A stretch of 64,000 nucleotides of DNA from Panopea generosa. Its lineage: Eukaryota > Mollusca > Bivalvia > Adapedonta > Hiatellidae. The number at the start of each line of letters is the position of its first letter. The first letter of the stretch is position 1. A model generated the notes under the pieces. The model made no database searches, had not been told where the DNA came from, and worked only from the letters and a program-made list of their open reading frames with translations. Positions 1 through 10,700 of the stretch are shown in pieces. The translations under genes were made by a program, and so were the position numbers. The DNA is taken from assembly GCA_029582155.1 (NCBI GenBank), contig CM055897.1:6108661-6172660 (forward strand), read 5' to 3'.

Positions 1-324
1 AACATTACTTCATTTGTATAGGCAGTCAGTTAGCCTTATCGGTGCTCAATTGTTACCAACCAGTACTTACCTCTTCTTCCAAAGCAACTGACAACTTCCC
101 CACATGAATCAAGAGGTAAAGGACAAATGACTTTGAATGCAATGTTGTTCAGTCATATTGTAATGAAAAAAATGACCACCTGACCTGGGTTTCGAACTCG
201 CGACCTTAAGATGAGCAGTCAAGCGATCTAACAGCTAAAGATTGTTGCTTAAACCAAGTTCAGTTAATAAATCCTGAATATTATGAGCCTCACCAGAACA
301 GAAATGCTAGTGTTTATTGGATGT
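1..324. other. left edge, mostly unassigned
   Basis: No coding signal was found. Around 176-240 there is a short stretch resembling the reverse complement of a tRNA-derived SINE head (a box-B-like 'gtttcgaactcgcgacc'), too short to assign to a family. Confidence 0.3.
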
Positions 325-537
325 TTAACCCTTGGCATGCTAAGTTTCTAAAATGGACTGGTCCATCATTCACTTTGGGTTAAACCATTCATTATTCTAG
401 GGGGTGACCTATAAATATTCACTGACTGAATAGCAAACAGTGCAGACCATGATCAGGCTGCACAAATGTGCAGGCTGATCTTGGTCTGCACTGGTTGCAT
501 AGGCAAATACAATTGCTGCTAGCATGCAAAGAGTTAA
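325..537. mobile_element. TTAA-flanked foldback MITE (GCATGC-terminus family)
   Basis: The element runs 329-533 and is flanked by TTAA at 325-328 and 534-537. Its ends are inverted copies (CCCTTGGCATGCTAA against the complement of TGCTAGCATGCAAAGAG). The centre is an imperfect palindrome built on AGTGCAGACC / GGTCTGCACT. There is no coding capacity. TTAA target duplications with C-rich termini are characteristic of piggyBac-type elements, so this is probably a non-autonomous piggyBac-like MITE; that class call is inference. I recall very similar palindromes as abundant repeats in clam genomes. Confidence 0.7.
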
Positions 538-881
538 TATTCATGTTTAATGCTGTTGTTTATGTACCAATTGTTATATTATTATAAATGTTCATTGCAA
601 TGGGCATTTTATTAAAACTGCATATTTTACTGATAAAATCATTTATTGGTTTAACTGTTTAAAGTGCCAAAAGTATTTAAACAATATAGAAAGTTAGCAG
701 TAACCTTTCGGGTCAATTAAAGCTTTAGTTAGATTTGAAAATGTATTCTTTCAGGTTAATACTTTATTAAACAATTTTTTAGAAAACCCTTTGCAAGAAT
801 GTATGGAATGATGTACATGTGTGATGTTTAAAATAATCTGTATCTGGGCATTTTAGTTTTCTGTCATCTGTTTTCTTTTAG
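538..881 (+). other. presumed intron upstream of the acidic-repeat exon
   Basis: AT-rich sequence without a reading frame. It ends in a pyrimidine tract and AG (tttcttttag at 872-881), a good 3' splice site for the exon that follows. Confidence 0.4.
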
Positions 882-2055
882 ATGTGATGATGTGACTTAC
901 CCAGACATTCTGACAGAGTTATGCTGTACATACAAAGATGACGAAAAGAGTGAAGATAAAATATTGAGTGTCTGTACTTACAAAGATGGTGAAAAGAGTG
1001 AAGATGAAATATTGAGTGACTGTACTTACAAAGATGACAAAAATAGTGAAGAAAAAATATTGAGTGTCTGTACTTACAAAGATGACGAAAAGAGTGAAGA
1101 TGAAATATTGAGTGACTGTACTTACAAAGATGACGAAAAGAGTGAAGATGAAATAGTGAATCACTGTAATTCCAAAGATGACGGAAAGAGTGAAGATGAA
1201 GTAATGAATGACTGTAATTCCAAAGATGATGAAAAGAGTGAAAATGAAATAGTGAATTACTGTAATTCCAAAGATGATGGAAAGAGTGAAGATGAAGTAA
1301 TGAATGACTGTAATTCCAAAGATGATGAAAAGAGTGAAAATGAAATAGTGAATTACTGTACTTACAAAGATGACGAAAAGAGTGACGATGAAATAATGAG
1401 TCACTGTAATTCCAAAGATGACGGAAAGAGTGAAGATGAAGTAATGAATGACTGTAATTCCAAAGATGATGAAAAGAGTGAAAATGAAATAGTGAATTAC
1501 TGTAATTCCAAAGATGACGGAAAGAGTGAAGATGAAGTAATGAATGACTGTAATTCCAAAGATGATGAAAAGAGTGAAAATGAAATAGTGAATTACTGTA
1601 CTTACAAAGATGACGAAAAGAGTAAAGATGAAATAATGAATGACTGTACTTACAAAGATGACGAAAAGAGTGACGATGAAATAATGAATGACTGTACTTA
1701 CAAAGATGATGAAAAGAGTAGTGAAGATAAAATATTGAATGACTGTACTTACAAAGATGACAAAAAGAGTGAAGATGAAATATTGAATGACTGTAATTCC
1801 AAAGATGATGAAAAGAGTGACGATGAAATAATGAGTGACTGTACTTTCAAAGATGACGAAAAGAGTGAAGATGAAATGACTGATGATGATTCGAACTATG
1901 ACTCTGATTATAAACCAGATCACGACACTGACAGAGTTGAAGACAGTGACTCAGAATCGGGTGCATCAGATGTTTATCCTGCTTTGAACAGGTCAAGAGT
2001 TGATGTTAACCCAGAAACAATTAAAAGCACAAGAGCATTCAATTCATTTAAGTAA
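882..2055 (+). CDS. terminal exon of an acidic, cysteine-periodic tandem-repeat protein (5' part missing)
   Basis: The open frame runs from a splice acceptor at 881/882 to TAA at 2053-2055. The first full codons read C-D-D-V-T-Y-P-D; no ATG opens the frame, so this is a 3' exon (one base completes a split codon) and earlier exons were not found. About 20 head-to-tail copies of a 16-residue unit (type CTYKDDEKSEDEIMND or CNSKDDEKSENEIVNY) fill 925-1878. A unique acidic Asp/Ser/Tyr-rich tail of about 60 residues follows, ending RAFNSFK. Coding is supported by unit length divisible by three, GAT/GAC and GAA/GAG synonymous exchanges between copies, and the only length variant being a 3-base gain (an extra Ser near 1719). 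No signal peptide or membrane segment is visible in this exon. The product should be disordered, very acidic yet Lys-rich, with one Cys per repeat. I do not recognise the family; shell-matrix or ion-binding proteins are possible analogues only. Confidence 0.6.
925..1878 (+). repeat. 48-bp coding minisatellite, about 20 units
   Basis: Each unit encodes 16 residues beginning with Cys. Units fall into types beginning CTYKDD, CNSKDDG and CNSKDDE. Units 6-10 (1165-1404) and 11-15 (1405-1644) form a duplicated five-unit block, showing expansion by unequal exchange of blocks as well as single units. Confidence 0.9.
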
Positions 2056-2517
2056 AAGTTGTTAAAAATTTGCTACATAGTTCAAAACAAGGTCACCCAT
2101 CAAATGCCATTTCTAGAATATTTCTATTAGAGGTGGAATACCTTAAGTGTTTTCTAGCACATTGTGTAATGTTGAGCACTTGCAAACAAGTGTTTGCATC
2201 TTTTGGTGGAGCTCCTGTTTAATTTTACCATAATTAAGATATTGTATTTTTTTAGTTTTCAGCATACACTATAAAAGGGTAAGACAATTATGACTTTTCC
2301 TGTTGCATTTATTTTCTTCTTGAAAAATATGGAATTGAGCCAAGTGATGGCATTTTGTGAAGATAATGTATATGAAGTCATTGGCTTCCAAAATTGCAAT
2401 ATGGGCACTGTTGGGTTTTTCCAATTTGCTGAGTTTGAGACTTGTAAGCATTTTTGCAGAAATCAGGACTTTGACTTCATTTCATACACCATTGAGCTGC
2501 TACATTTGTGATTTTGA
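2056..2517. other. 3' flank, unassigned
   Basis: Presumed 3' untranslated and flanking sequence of the acidic-repeat gene. I did not find a clear AATAAA here. Short open frames on both strands look like chance. Confidence 0.3.
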
Positions 2518-3172
2518 GCTCACCTGAGCACAAAGTGCTCAAGGTGAGCTTTTGAGATCGCCCTGTGTCCGTCCTCAACAATTTGACTGTTAACACTCTA
2601 GAGGTCACAATTTGGGCTGAATCTTAATGAAACTTGGTCAGAATGATACCCTCAATTAAATGTTGGACAAGTTCGATATTAGGTAATCTGGCTTAAATAA
2701 TAGGAAAAGCTTGTTAACACTTAGAGGTCACATTTACAACTGTATCTTCATGAAACTTGGTCATATGTTTGTATTGATGATCACTAGGCCATGTTAGAAT
2801 CTGGGTCATATTGGCTCACAAATTAGGTAATTGGGTCAAATCAAGGGAAAAGTTTGTTAACACTAGAGGTTACATTTATGACATTATCTCCATAAAACTT
2901 GGCCAGAATGTAAATGTAATGACATCTAGCTCAAGTTTGAAATTGGGTTATGTGAGATCAAAATCTAGATCATCAGGTCAAATTGTAGGAAAGCTTGTTA
3001 CACCCTTTAGATCACTTTTATGACTTATAATAATGAAACTTGGTCAGAATGTTTATATTTAGGATCTCTAGATCAAGTTGGAATTTGGGTCATGTTGGGT
3101 AAATATTTTCTTTGAAAAGGAGGCAACTTTTAACAGGTGAGCGATTTAGGGCCATCATGGCCCTCTTGTTTG
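2518..3172 (+). mobile_element. dispersed non-coding repeat with terminal hairpins
   Basis: The left end (2518-2549) is a near-perfect hairpin, GCTCACCTGAGCAC facing GTGCTCAAGGTGAGC. The right end carries AGGTGAGC (about 3135-3142), which can pair with the left terminus, and an 8-bp-stem palindrome at 3148-3164 (AGGGCCATCATGGCCCT) followed by CTCTTGTT. The interior holds four diverged copies of a module containing 'gaaacttggtcagaatg' (near 2630, 2750, 2890, 3030). I recall the same terminal motifs as very frequent in bivalve genomes. It has no coding capacity and its class is uncertain. Confidence 0.6.
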
Positions 3173-4331
3173 GGTAAAGTTTTGTTTTCAAGCTGGCAAA
3201 TGAGTGTTCAGTGGCTTTTTTTTCTTTCCAATTTTGAAGCCAATCAGGCTTTTGTATTTTGTAGTGACAGTCATCATGATATGTTATAAGATTCTTTCTC
3301 CTTTCACATTTTGAAAGATTTAAGCAGTTTTTGTATAAATCAAAATTTAGAGTGTTTTTTTATAGGATAGACGACAGTTGAAATATTCATGTAGACATAC
3401 ATGTAGTACTAGAGGTCAATATATTCCACAAATCGTAATGCTGTCGGGTATTTAGCGATGCTTGTGTAATTATATAAACGGTCCCCTAAGTCTTGTTAAC
3501 AAATTTTAGCTCAACTATTGAAGAATGTTGAGAGCTACAAATTGAAATGGATTGAAACTTCACACACTTGTTCAGTCATGAGCTGATACTTGTATTCGTT
3601 CATTGGACAAGGCTGTTGTAAATTTTAGCGTTGCTGTCCTCCGACAGCTCTTGTTATTATAATTTGAAACTACTACATGTACTTTGCACATCCTAGTCAT
3701 TGAATTAAAAAAAGTTAAAGGATCTGTTTGACGTTTTCAGATTTCAGTTTTATGTTATTATAACTGGTTTTTAATGGAAGATTTAGTATTTCAATGTATT
3801 TTATCTTATTAGTTTCATGTTGCTTTAAATTTAAAGACATCTAACCAGCCTATTCAAACTGTTACCCTATTAACAATAAATGCTTTATGTTTCTAGTGAA
3901 GAGAAAAAAGATTTACATGTGGTTAATACAGTGCATACTTTCTCTGGCCCTGCATGAGAGTTTTTACTTGTAAAGCATTTTTATATATTTTGTCACTCTC
4001 AGACATACTTGAACTTATAAAGGGTAACAAGATTTAAAGTTGACAATACTATCTAGATAAGTTTTACATGTTAAATGCGTGTATATCTATTTTTCGCCTT
4101 ATTTGGTCACTGACTTGCATTAATACTATAAAAGTTCCTCTAAAATGAAATGGTATCCCGGCTTGATATTACTGCTTTGTCACTTGGTTTACTTAACAGT
4201 TGAAAAGTGTATGTAACTGTACCTTGGGTATTCTTGCGTGAATTTATGTGACAAAACATAATTACTGAAGCATGATGGTTAGATGTCTTTAAGTAAATAA
4301 CTGTTTAACAATTGTCTGCTTTCTTGGTTTG
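3173..4331. other. intergenic, with an end fragment of a similar dispersed repeat
   Basis: Most of the stretch shows nothing recognisable. At about 3500-3660 there is a fragment ending in GACAGCTCTTGTTA, the same kind of terminus (…CTCTTGTT) as the preceding element, so probably a truncated relative. Confidence 0.35.
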
Positions 4332-5517
4332 TCAAGATGTTCATCTTTGTGGGCTCTAAAGTTCAAATGTCCATCTCCATGGGGTCAGTAATTGTCTATT
4401 TGTGATTTATGTGTTTTTCAAGATGTCCATCATTGTGAGCTCTCTAGGTCAAAATGTCCATTTTTGTGTGGTCAGTAGTTGTCTGTCTGTGGTTTATGGG
4501 TTTTTTAAGATGTCCATCATTGTGGGCTCTCTAGGTCAAAATGTCCATTTTTGTGGGGTCAGTAGTTGTCTGCCTGTGGTTTATGGGTTTTTCAAGATGT
4601 CCATTATTGTGGGCTGTCTAGGTCAAGATGTCCATTTTTGTGGGGTCAGTAATTGTCTGTCTGTGGTTTATGGGTTTTTTAAGATGTCCATCATTGTGGG
4701 CTCTCTAGGTCAAAATGTCCATTTTTGTGGGGTCAGTAGTTGTCTGCCTGTGGTTTATGGGTTTTTCAAGATGTCCATTATTGTGGGCTGTCTAGGTCAA
4801 GATGTCCATTTTTGTGGGGTCAGTAATTGTCTGTCTGTGGTTTATGGGTTTTTCAAGATGTCCATCATTGTGGGCTCTCTAGGTCAAAATGTCCATTTTT
4901 GTGGGGTCAGTAATTGTCTGTCTATGGTTTATGGGTTTTTCAAGATGTCCATCATTGTGGGCTGTCTAGGTCAAAATGTCCATTTTTGTGGGGTCAGTAA
5001 TTGTCTGTCTGTGATTTATGGGTTTTTTGAGATGTCCATCATTGTGGGCTCTCTAGGTCAAGATGTCCATTTTTGTGGGGTCAGTAATTGTCTGTCTGTG
5101 GTTTATGGGTTTTTTGAGATGTCCATCATTGTGGGCTATCTGGGTCAAGATGTCCATTTTTGTGGGGTCAGTAATTGTTTGTCTGTAATTTATGGGGTTT
5201 TCAAGATGTCAATTATTGTGGGCTCTCTAGGTCAAAATGTCCATTTTTGTGTGGTCAGTAATGTCTGTGGTTTATGGGTTTTTTAAGATGTCCATTTTTG
5301 TGGGCTTTCTGGGTTAAATGTCCGTTAAGATGTCCATTCAGTAATTGTCTGTGGTTTATGGGTTTTTTAAGATGTCCATAATTGTGGGCTCTCTGGGTCA
5401 AAATGTCCATTTTTGTGGGGTCAGTAATTGCCTGTCTGTGGCTGTATGGGGTTGTCAGTGTGGCCCTTTGTCTGTCTGTGCTTAATGGGCTTTTCAAGAT
5501 GGCCACCTTTGTGGGGT
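4332..5517 (+). repeat. 87-bp minisatellite, about 13 units
   Basis: The unit contains 'tcaagatgtccatcattg', 'ggctctctaggtcaaaat' and 'ggggtcagtaattgtctg'. It is well conserved from 4420 to 5280 and degenerate at both edges. Because 87 is divisible by three and one frame lacks stops, a 294-residue reading frame with a 29-residue repeat appears (4402-5286). It starts and stops inside the array with no splice or promoter context, so I treat it as non-coding. Confidence 0.9.
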
Positions 5518-6012
5518 CACTTAACCATTATGTTTACCATTACAATGATTTATCAAAATAAAAAGTAAAAAGATAACATTTGTTTGTTAAACCTTGTTTC
5601 TTTTTTGGGAAGAGATCTTAGAACTGATCTGAATAAGATGCATGTACATAGAGAATAAGTGTGACTAGAAAAAATTCAGGGGGGAGGTAAGTAATTTAAT
5701 AGTGACTAGTAAACAAAGCCAGTGCTCCTGGATTAAGAACCAGTACAGGACTATTCTCAACAAATTGACTTCTCCAGAAAGGTCAGATGTTTTCAGAAGG
5801 ATTTCATGCACAATTTATTTAATCAAATCATCATGTAGAACAAAAGTCTGACCTCTCATTTATCTGCACTCGCCTTTTGAGTTGAGCGGGCAGGATTAGT
5901 CCTCATTTCTGGTACATTCCTAGACTGGCTACTTAACACTGGTTCTGCTGCATCTTCATCATTTATTTTTCTGACTTCTAAAAGGAATACTCAAAAAGCA
6001 TTTTAAAATGTT
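5518..6012. other. unassigned spacer
   Basis: Nothing recognised apart from a short (TTA)n run near 6018. Confidence 0.3.
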
Positions 6013-6420
6013 AAAAGTTATTATTATTATTATTCCCCCACCAAACAAAAGTTTGTGTGCGGTGGGGTGGGGGTCTATATAGGAATGACTTTGTCCATAC
6101 CAATTAAGTTTTTTGAGTATCTGTAGAACCTTATTAGGAATAACTTTGAAACTTAAAACATGAACAAATGTTCTGAGACCTAGTGCATCAGCCAACGTTT
6201 ATAACTCTGAACCTTATTTTCACAGGATTATGCCCCTTTTTTCACTAAGAAAATGTCCAAAGAATGACTGGTCATATCTCTAGAACCTTGGAAGGTATCC
6301 TTTTAAAACTTAATACATTTATAAAGGGGACAATGTTAGGTTCATAATTCTGACAATATTTGATAGGATTATGCCCCCTTTTCAGTTAGACTATGAATAT
6401 TCTTTGGGTTAGTTTTGATT
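6013..6420 (+). mobile_element. dispersed non-coding repeat ('attatgcccc' type)
   Basis: Contains two spaced copies of a module with 'aggattatgcccc' (near 6222 and 6365), each preceded by 'taactttgaaactt' or 'cttttaaaacttaa' phrases, after a GTGGGG-rich start. The style is that of the bivalve repeat at 2518-3172. No termini or target duplication could be fixed. Confidence 0.4.
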
Positions 6421-6804
6421 TGTTCTGATGTACATGTGTTTTTCTTGTATTGAATAGTTTTTTTTAGTGGGATACCATCATACAATACAAAATGTACTGT
6501 TACTGAAAGGCAACAGTAAACTTTTATACTTCAGTTTCCTGTCTCATAACTTTGTTCATTTTAGTTCACAGATTACTAGGTATTCAAACACTAGTAAATT
6601 AATTGAACAGCATTCAGCAATGGCTCTTGTTTGTATATGGCTTTGTTGTCTCCAGAAGCCCTTTAGCAGTCTTTTTTTGGACTTGGACAATCACCCCATT
6701 AACTGAAACCACATTAACACCAAAATGTTGGAGTAAAACTTATGGCCCCTTAATATTGGATAAAAATAACCACATAATCTAGGAAACTCATTAACCTGAA
6801 TTGT
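6421..6804. other. unassigned spacer
   Basis: AT-rich; nothing recognised. Confidence 0.3.
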
Positions 6805-7215
6805 TGGTCCGTCCGTCCGTCCGTCCGTCCGTCCGTCTGTCTGTCTGTCTGTCTGTATGTCTGTCTGTCTATCTGTCTTTGGCTGTGTCTATGTTTCTGC
6901 CTCTGGCCCTGATCCTGTCTATCTGTCTTTGACTGTGTCTATGTCTCTGTCTCTGTCTGTCTCTGTCTCTGTCTATGTGTCTGTCTCTGTCTTTGGCCCA
7001 GGCCCTGTCTGTCTATCTGTCTTTGGCTGTGTCTATGTCTATGTGTCTGTCTGTCTCTGTCTCTGGCCCTGTCTCTGGCCCTGGCCCTGGCCCTGTCTAT
7101 CTGTCTTTGGCTGTGTCTATGTCTATGTCTCTGTCTGTCTCTGTCTCTGGCCCTGTCTCTGGCCCTGGCCCTGTCTATCTGTCTTTGGCTGTGTCTTTGT
7201 CTCTGACTATGACTC
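6805..7215 (+). repeat. (GTCC)n/(GTCT)n microsatellite grading into a CTGTCT/CTGGCC minisatellite
   Basis: Begins with about eight GTCC units, then GTCT units to about 6880. It continues as a compound array in which blocks of roughly 90 bp ('ctgtctatctgtctttggct' followed by CTCTGGCCCTG runs) repeat. The strong pyrimidine/GT bias leaves several frames open on both strands; these are artefacts. Confidence 0.85.
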
Positions 7216-7566
7216 TGATATTGATGCTTTTCAATCAAAACTCGATTTAATATAATATATCAATAACAGTTACCTCGTAGTTCTGTGTTTGATTGTGACA
7301 TTTTGTCGCAAACCAATGCCAGATACCCACCCTATAAAATTAAACTTTTGAAATACCTGGTCAGTCATATATCTTCCGTTTGAATGACGAACTGCAATCG
7401 ATGAAGCTTTCATTACAATTGATTTAAAGTGTTTTATGCCCAATCCGGGTATGGAACCTCGGCGCGGTCTCAAACTACAAGTATTGCCAAAATGGGTTAA
7501 CACCCTTTAAAAACAAAGCACACATAGGAACTTTAGCGAAGATGGGCTGGACTTCTTTTCGTTTAG
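7216..7566. other. upstream flank of the 12-exon gene
   Basis: No repeat or coding signal recognised. A SINE-like phrase, 'gggtatggaacctcggcgc' near 7448, resembles a degraded tRNA box B in reverse orientation. Confidence 0.3.
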
Positions 7567-7604
7567 TATATATAAAAGTGTTTAATCAACTGGGATAGTC
7601 ATTC
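7567..7604 (+). promoter_or_regulatory. candidate core promoter: TATA box plus initiator
   Basis: TATATATAAAAG lies at 7567-7578. A TCATTC initiator at 7599-7604 places the predicted +1 A at 7601, about 32 bases downstream of the TATA box, which is normal metazoan spacing. A perfect palindromic CRE, TGACGTCA, sits downstream at 7694-7701, inside the predicted 5' untranslated region. The assignment is from motif spacing only. Confidence 0.5.
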
Positions 7605-7722
7605 ATCAGAGACGTTAGTTTAGAATTCGTGTTCCGACTTTTGATATTTAAAGCGGCATGACCAATGTGTTGCGATCTGATCTTTACTCCGGCTGACGTC
7701 AGAGACTGTTGTTTGTACCATC

Positions 7723-10700
7723 ATGCATCATTGTTGTTCAATTTCAGCGGGAAACTTCGTCACCACGTGTAACGACGATTACGGACCCCGAACTGTCCCT
7801 CCAAGCGAAGTGGCTTTACAAAAAGTGCTGTACGTATGGCTTTTTTTCTTAAATATTCATGTATTGCATAAACCATAGATCAAGTAAGATAGAGTTTAAT
7901 GATTTAAAACAGAGTTTGCTTTTTAACAGACAATAACCGTTTGTTATGTTTACTAATTACAAATGTCAGTTATGTATTTAAATGAAGAATGTTGTGCCGT
8001 TCTATTTTCAGAGCAGTGCGAAGAGAAGGTGACGGTGCGGAAGAAGAGGAGGACGAATGGTACGGCAATATAAACAAGTTACAGAAATATGCCCGAGAGC
8101 AAATAGTGCCGGAAGTTTTCAAAGGTATGTTTCAGAAGTAAAAGTGATTAAGTAGCCGAAGTATAAGCTTCTCCAGGTGACTGATCAATGAGGCCTGGGC
8201 AAGTATTCATAAAACATTTGAGTCTATAACCCAGACTAAAATTTAGAGCTGCTGAATTTTACATATTTTTAATAGCAAAATATTTAGTTAAAAATGTAAT
8301 TTGTTTATATTTTCTGATAATGTATCATTGAAATTGATTGTTTTTGGAAGAAATTTGGAAGAATTTCTTATAAAATTGTTTTTAATGCAAATGCATAATT
8401 TCATACTTTAAAAAAACTTGCGTCTGAGTTTAAGACACTTTAATGAATTTAGGACTTGAACAAGACGTAACTTCATTAATATTGTGTATGTCAAGTAACT
8501 GCTCAATGTGCTGTAATAATTACATAGACGAACTACAGAAATCCATGATAGACGTCCATAAGGATTCATTTTGTAAATGGTTTATATGTGCACCTTTTGC
8601 CAGGCCTGTCGTCACATCTGGTAAAGGTGTTAACATTTTAACAATCACCCACTTTTAACAAATAACAAAAGAGCAATGTTTCGACAATAGATTTGATCTC
8701 ATTTTATTTGATATATGATAATGACGCAGTGAATTATTTAGAAAGATAACTGTTATATTGAGGAACAGCAATTTGATATCTTTTTTAAACTATCGGTTTG
8801 GATACAGATTCAGATATGTTACATTGTTCGTGTTTTATATGTTCAGATAACATTAATATTTAAATTTTAAATACATTTGAGTGGGTTTAAAGTTATCTCT
8901 TTTGAATTTGAAAGAGCGAGTTCGTTTTTCTTAATAGTTTACAAATTGTTCAACACATATAACAGAGCAGTTTATGAGGGTTTTGTTGTATGAGTTTCCA
9001 AATATGTCTTAAAGATAAGTTGATGTATTGATATGTCAAGGTCTGTTCCTATGTGTTGTATAAAACACAACAAGTTCGAGGCTGATACTGTACTTAGACA
9101 TACTGTCAATGGAGACAAACATATGTATTAAATAAGTATAACAACCCGTGTTTGATATGATACAAAATAGTTTGTGTATATTGTAATGTAACGGGTTAAG
9201 ATATAATTACAAAAAAAAACATTAAGGCAGCTACTTTCATATCTTAATATAGATTAACAAAAATACACATACAAGTAATTTACATACGTTTTAAATATGA
9301 TGGAACGCCATATTGCATGCACATGTTTATCTATAACTATGCACTTTAAATTGATAAAATATTCACACTGTACAGATGAATAGTTTAACAAAAACAACTA
9401 ACCTGTATTAAAATTCCTTTACAAAACAATTGAATAATAGTTGAAAGATGAAATTATGTTCGTCTTCATTGACAATATGGCTAGCGCTAAATTAGGAGGA
9501 CTCTAACTTTCCCGCCCAAGTTTGTAAGTGTGAGGTTAAATCACTGGCCTGTAAACAGGGCTGCGTTCAGTTCGGTTAAACAGGTCTCACCTATATCTAT
9601 CTTAGCAGTAAAACTGTACATTTATGTCAAACATCATAATACATGTATTATGAATATTCTGTTCAATAATAAATATTGTATTTTGTCTCTGTAGTGTAAA
9701 ATTCGTTATTTTTGTTGACCAAATACTAAATCGCGACCCGCGATAAAGCCACTCATTGGCCAGCATCGGGTTAAGCTAAAACATTGACGAATAAACCGGA
9801 AATTTCCGACCTGTGTATTAACGAATTTTTACCAATATGATAGCCTATGAGGACGGAATCAACCATTATATTTAAATGGGACTTTCGTCTTTGTAATTCA
9901 ATAATTTTTTCAACATTTACTGAACAGAAAGTTATGGGCATTGCATCTTCAAATGTGTGTTAACGTTGACTAACATATTTTCATGGATACTGGTTTAACT
10001 TCATATTAGCACGCTGTACGTGATAATTTTAAGGAACCAGGCATTAAACGTGTTTGATGTTTAACGGTGCTGAACGAAGTCCGGAATTTAAAGCTGGCTG
10101 CACTAGTCTGAAATGTCTGAACTTGATATAGAAAACAGAAAGTAAAAGTGAGATATTGAAAATGGATGATGAATAATAATATGATAATAAAGTAATGTTA
10201 GAAATATACAGGTATCGTAAGACATGTATATGTGACATATATATACGACGTTTGGCAAACATCTACATTGCTTTTAATATTCAAAATAAAATACAACTAA
10301 AATAACCAAATCAAAATGTTTCACTTTTCAGATGCAGCTGACGGACGAGTAAACCAGAGTAACGCTCATTTCCACGTGAGTTATAACATGTACACAAAAA
10401 CACATCAATACCGATACATACATCTGAAGTATTTATCTCAACTCATATGTTTGGAATTGATCATATGTTCAACATCCTCCGTTTCTTTGAAGATAAACTA
10501 GTTTAGACTTTGCAACATTGATAACAATCGTATTACATTTTAACAAATATGTTTTCAAAAGAGATAACAAAAAGCATAGCATTGAAAACAAATGCAATGA
10601 TAAGAAGTCTCTACAATGCATATCCAGGTCTCATTATACACTTAAATGTTGTTCTCTGCTCTATATAAAAGAAGGTCTAGGAATTTCAAGGTAAAAACAA

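Noticed and set aside
919..1923. 334-codon open frame antisense to the acidic-repeat exon
   Set aside because: It is the mirror of a stop-free 48-bp repeat. Synonymous exchanges and the downstream unique tail support the plus strand only.
2518..3172. Helitron
   Set aside because: There is a 3' hairpin, but the end is CTCTTGTT rather than CTRR, and the 5' terminus is complementary to the 3' region.
4402..5286. 294-residue repeat frame (KMSIIVGSLGQNVHF type)
   Set aside because: It begins and ends inside the 87-bp array with no splice sites or promoter. Openness follows from the period being a multiple of three.
6857..7255. Overlapping frames rich in Ser/Val/Leu or Arg/Gln
   Set aside because: Products of the pyrimidine-rich CTGTCT/CTGGCC minisatellite, open on both strands.
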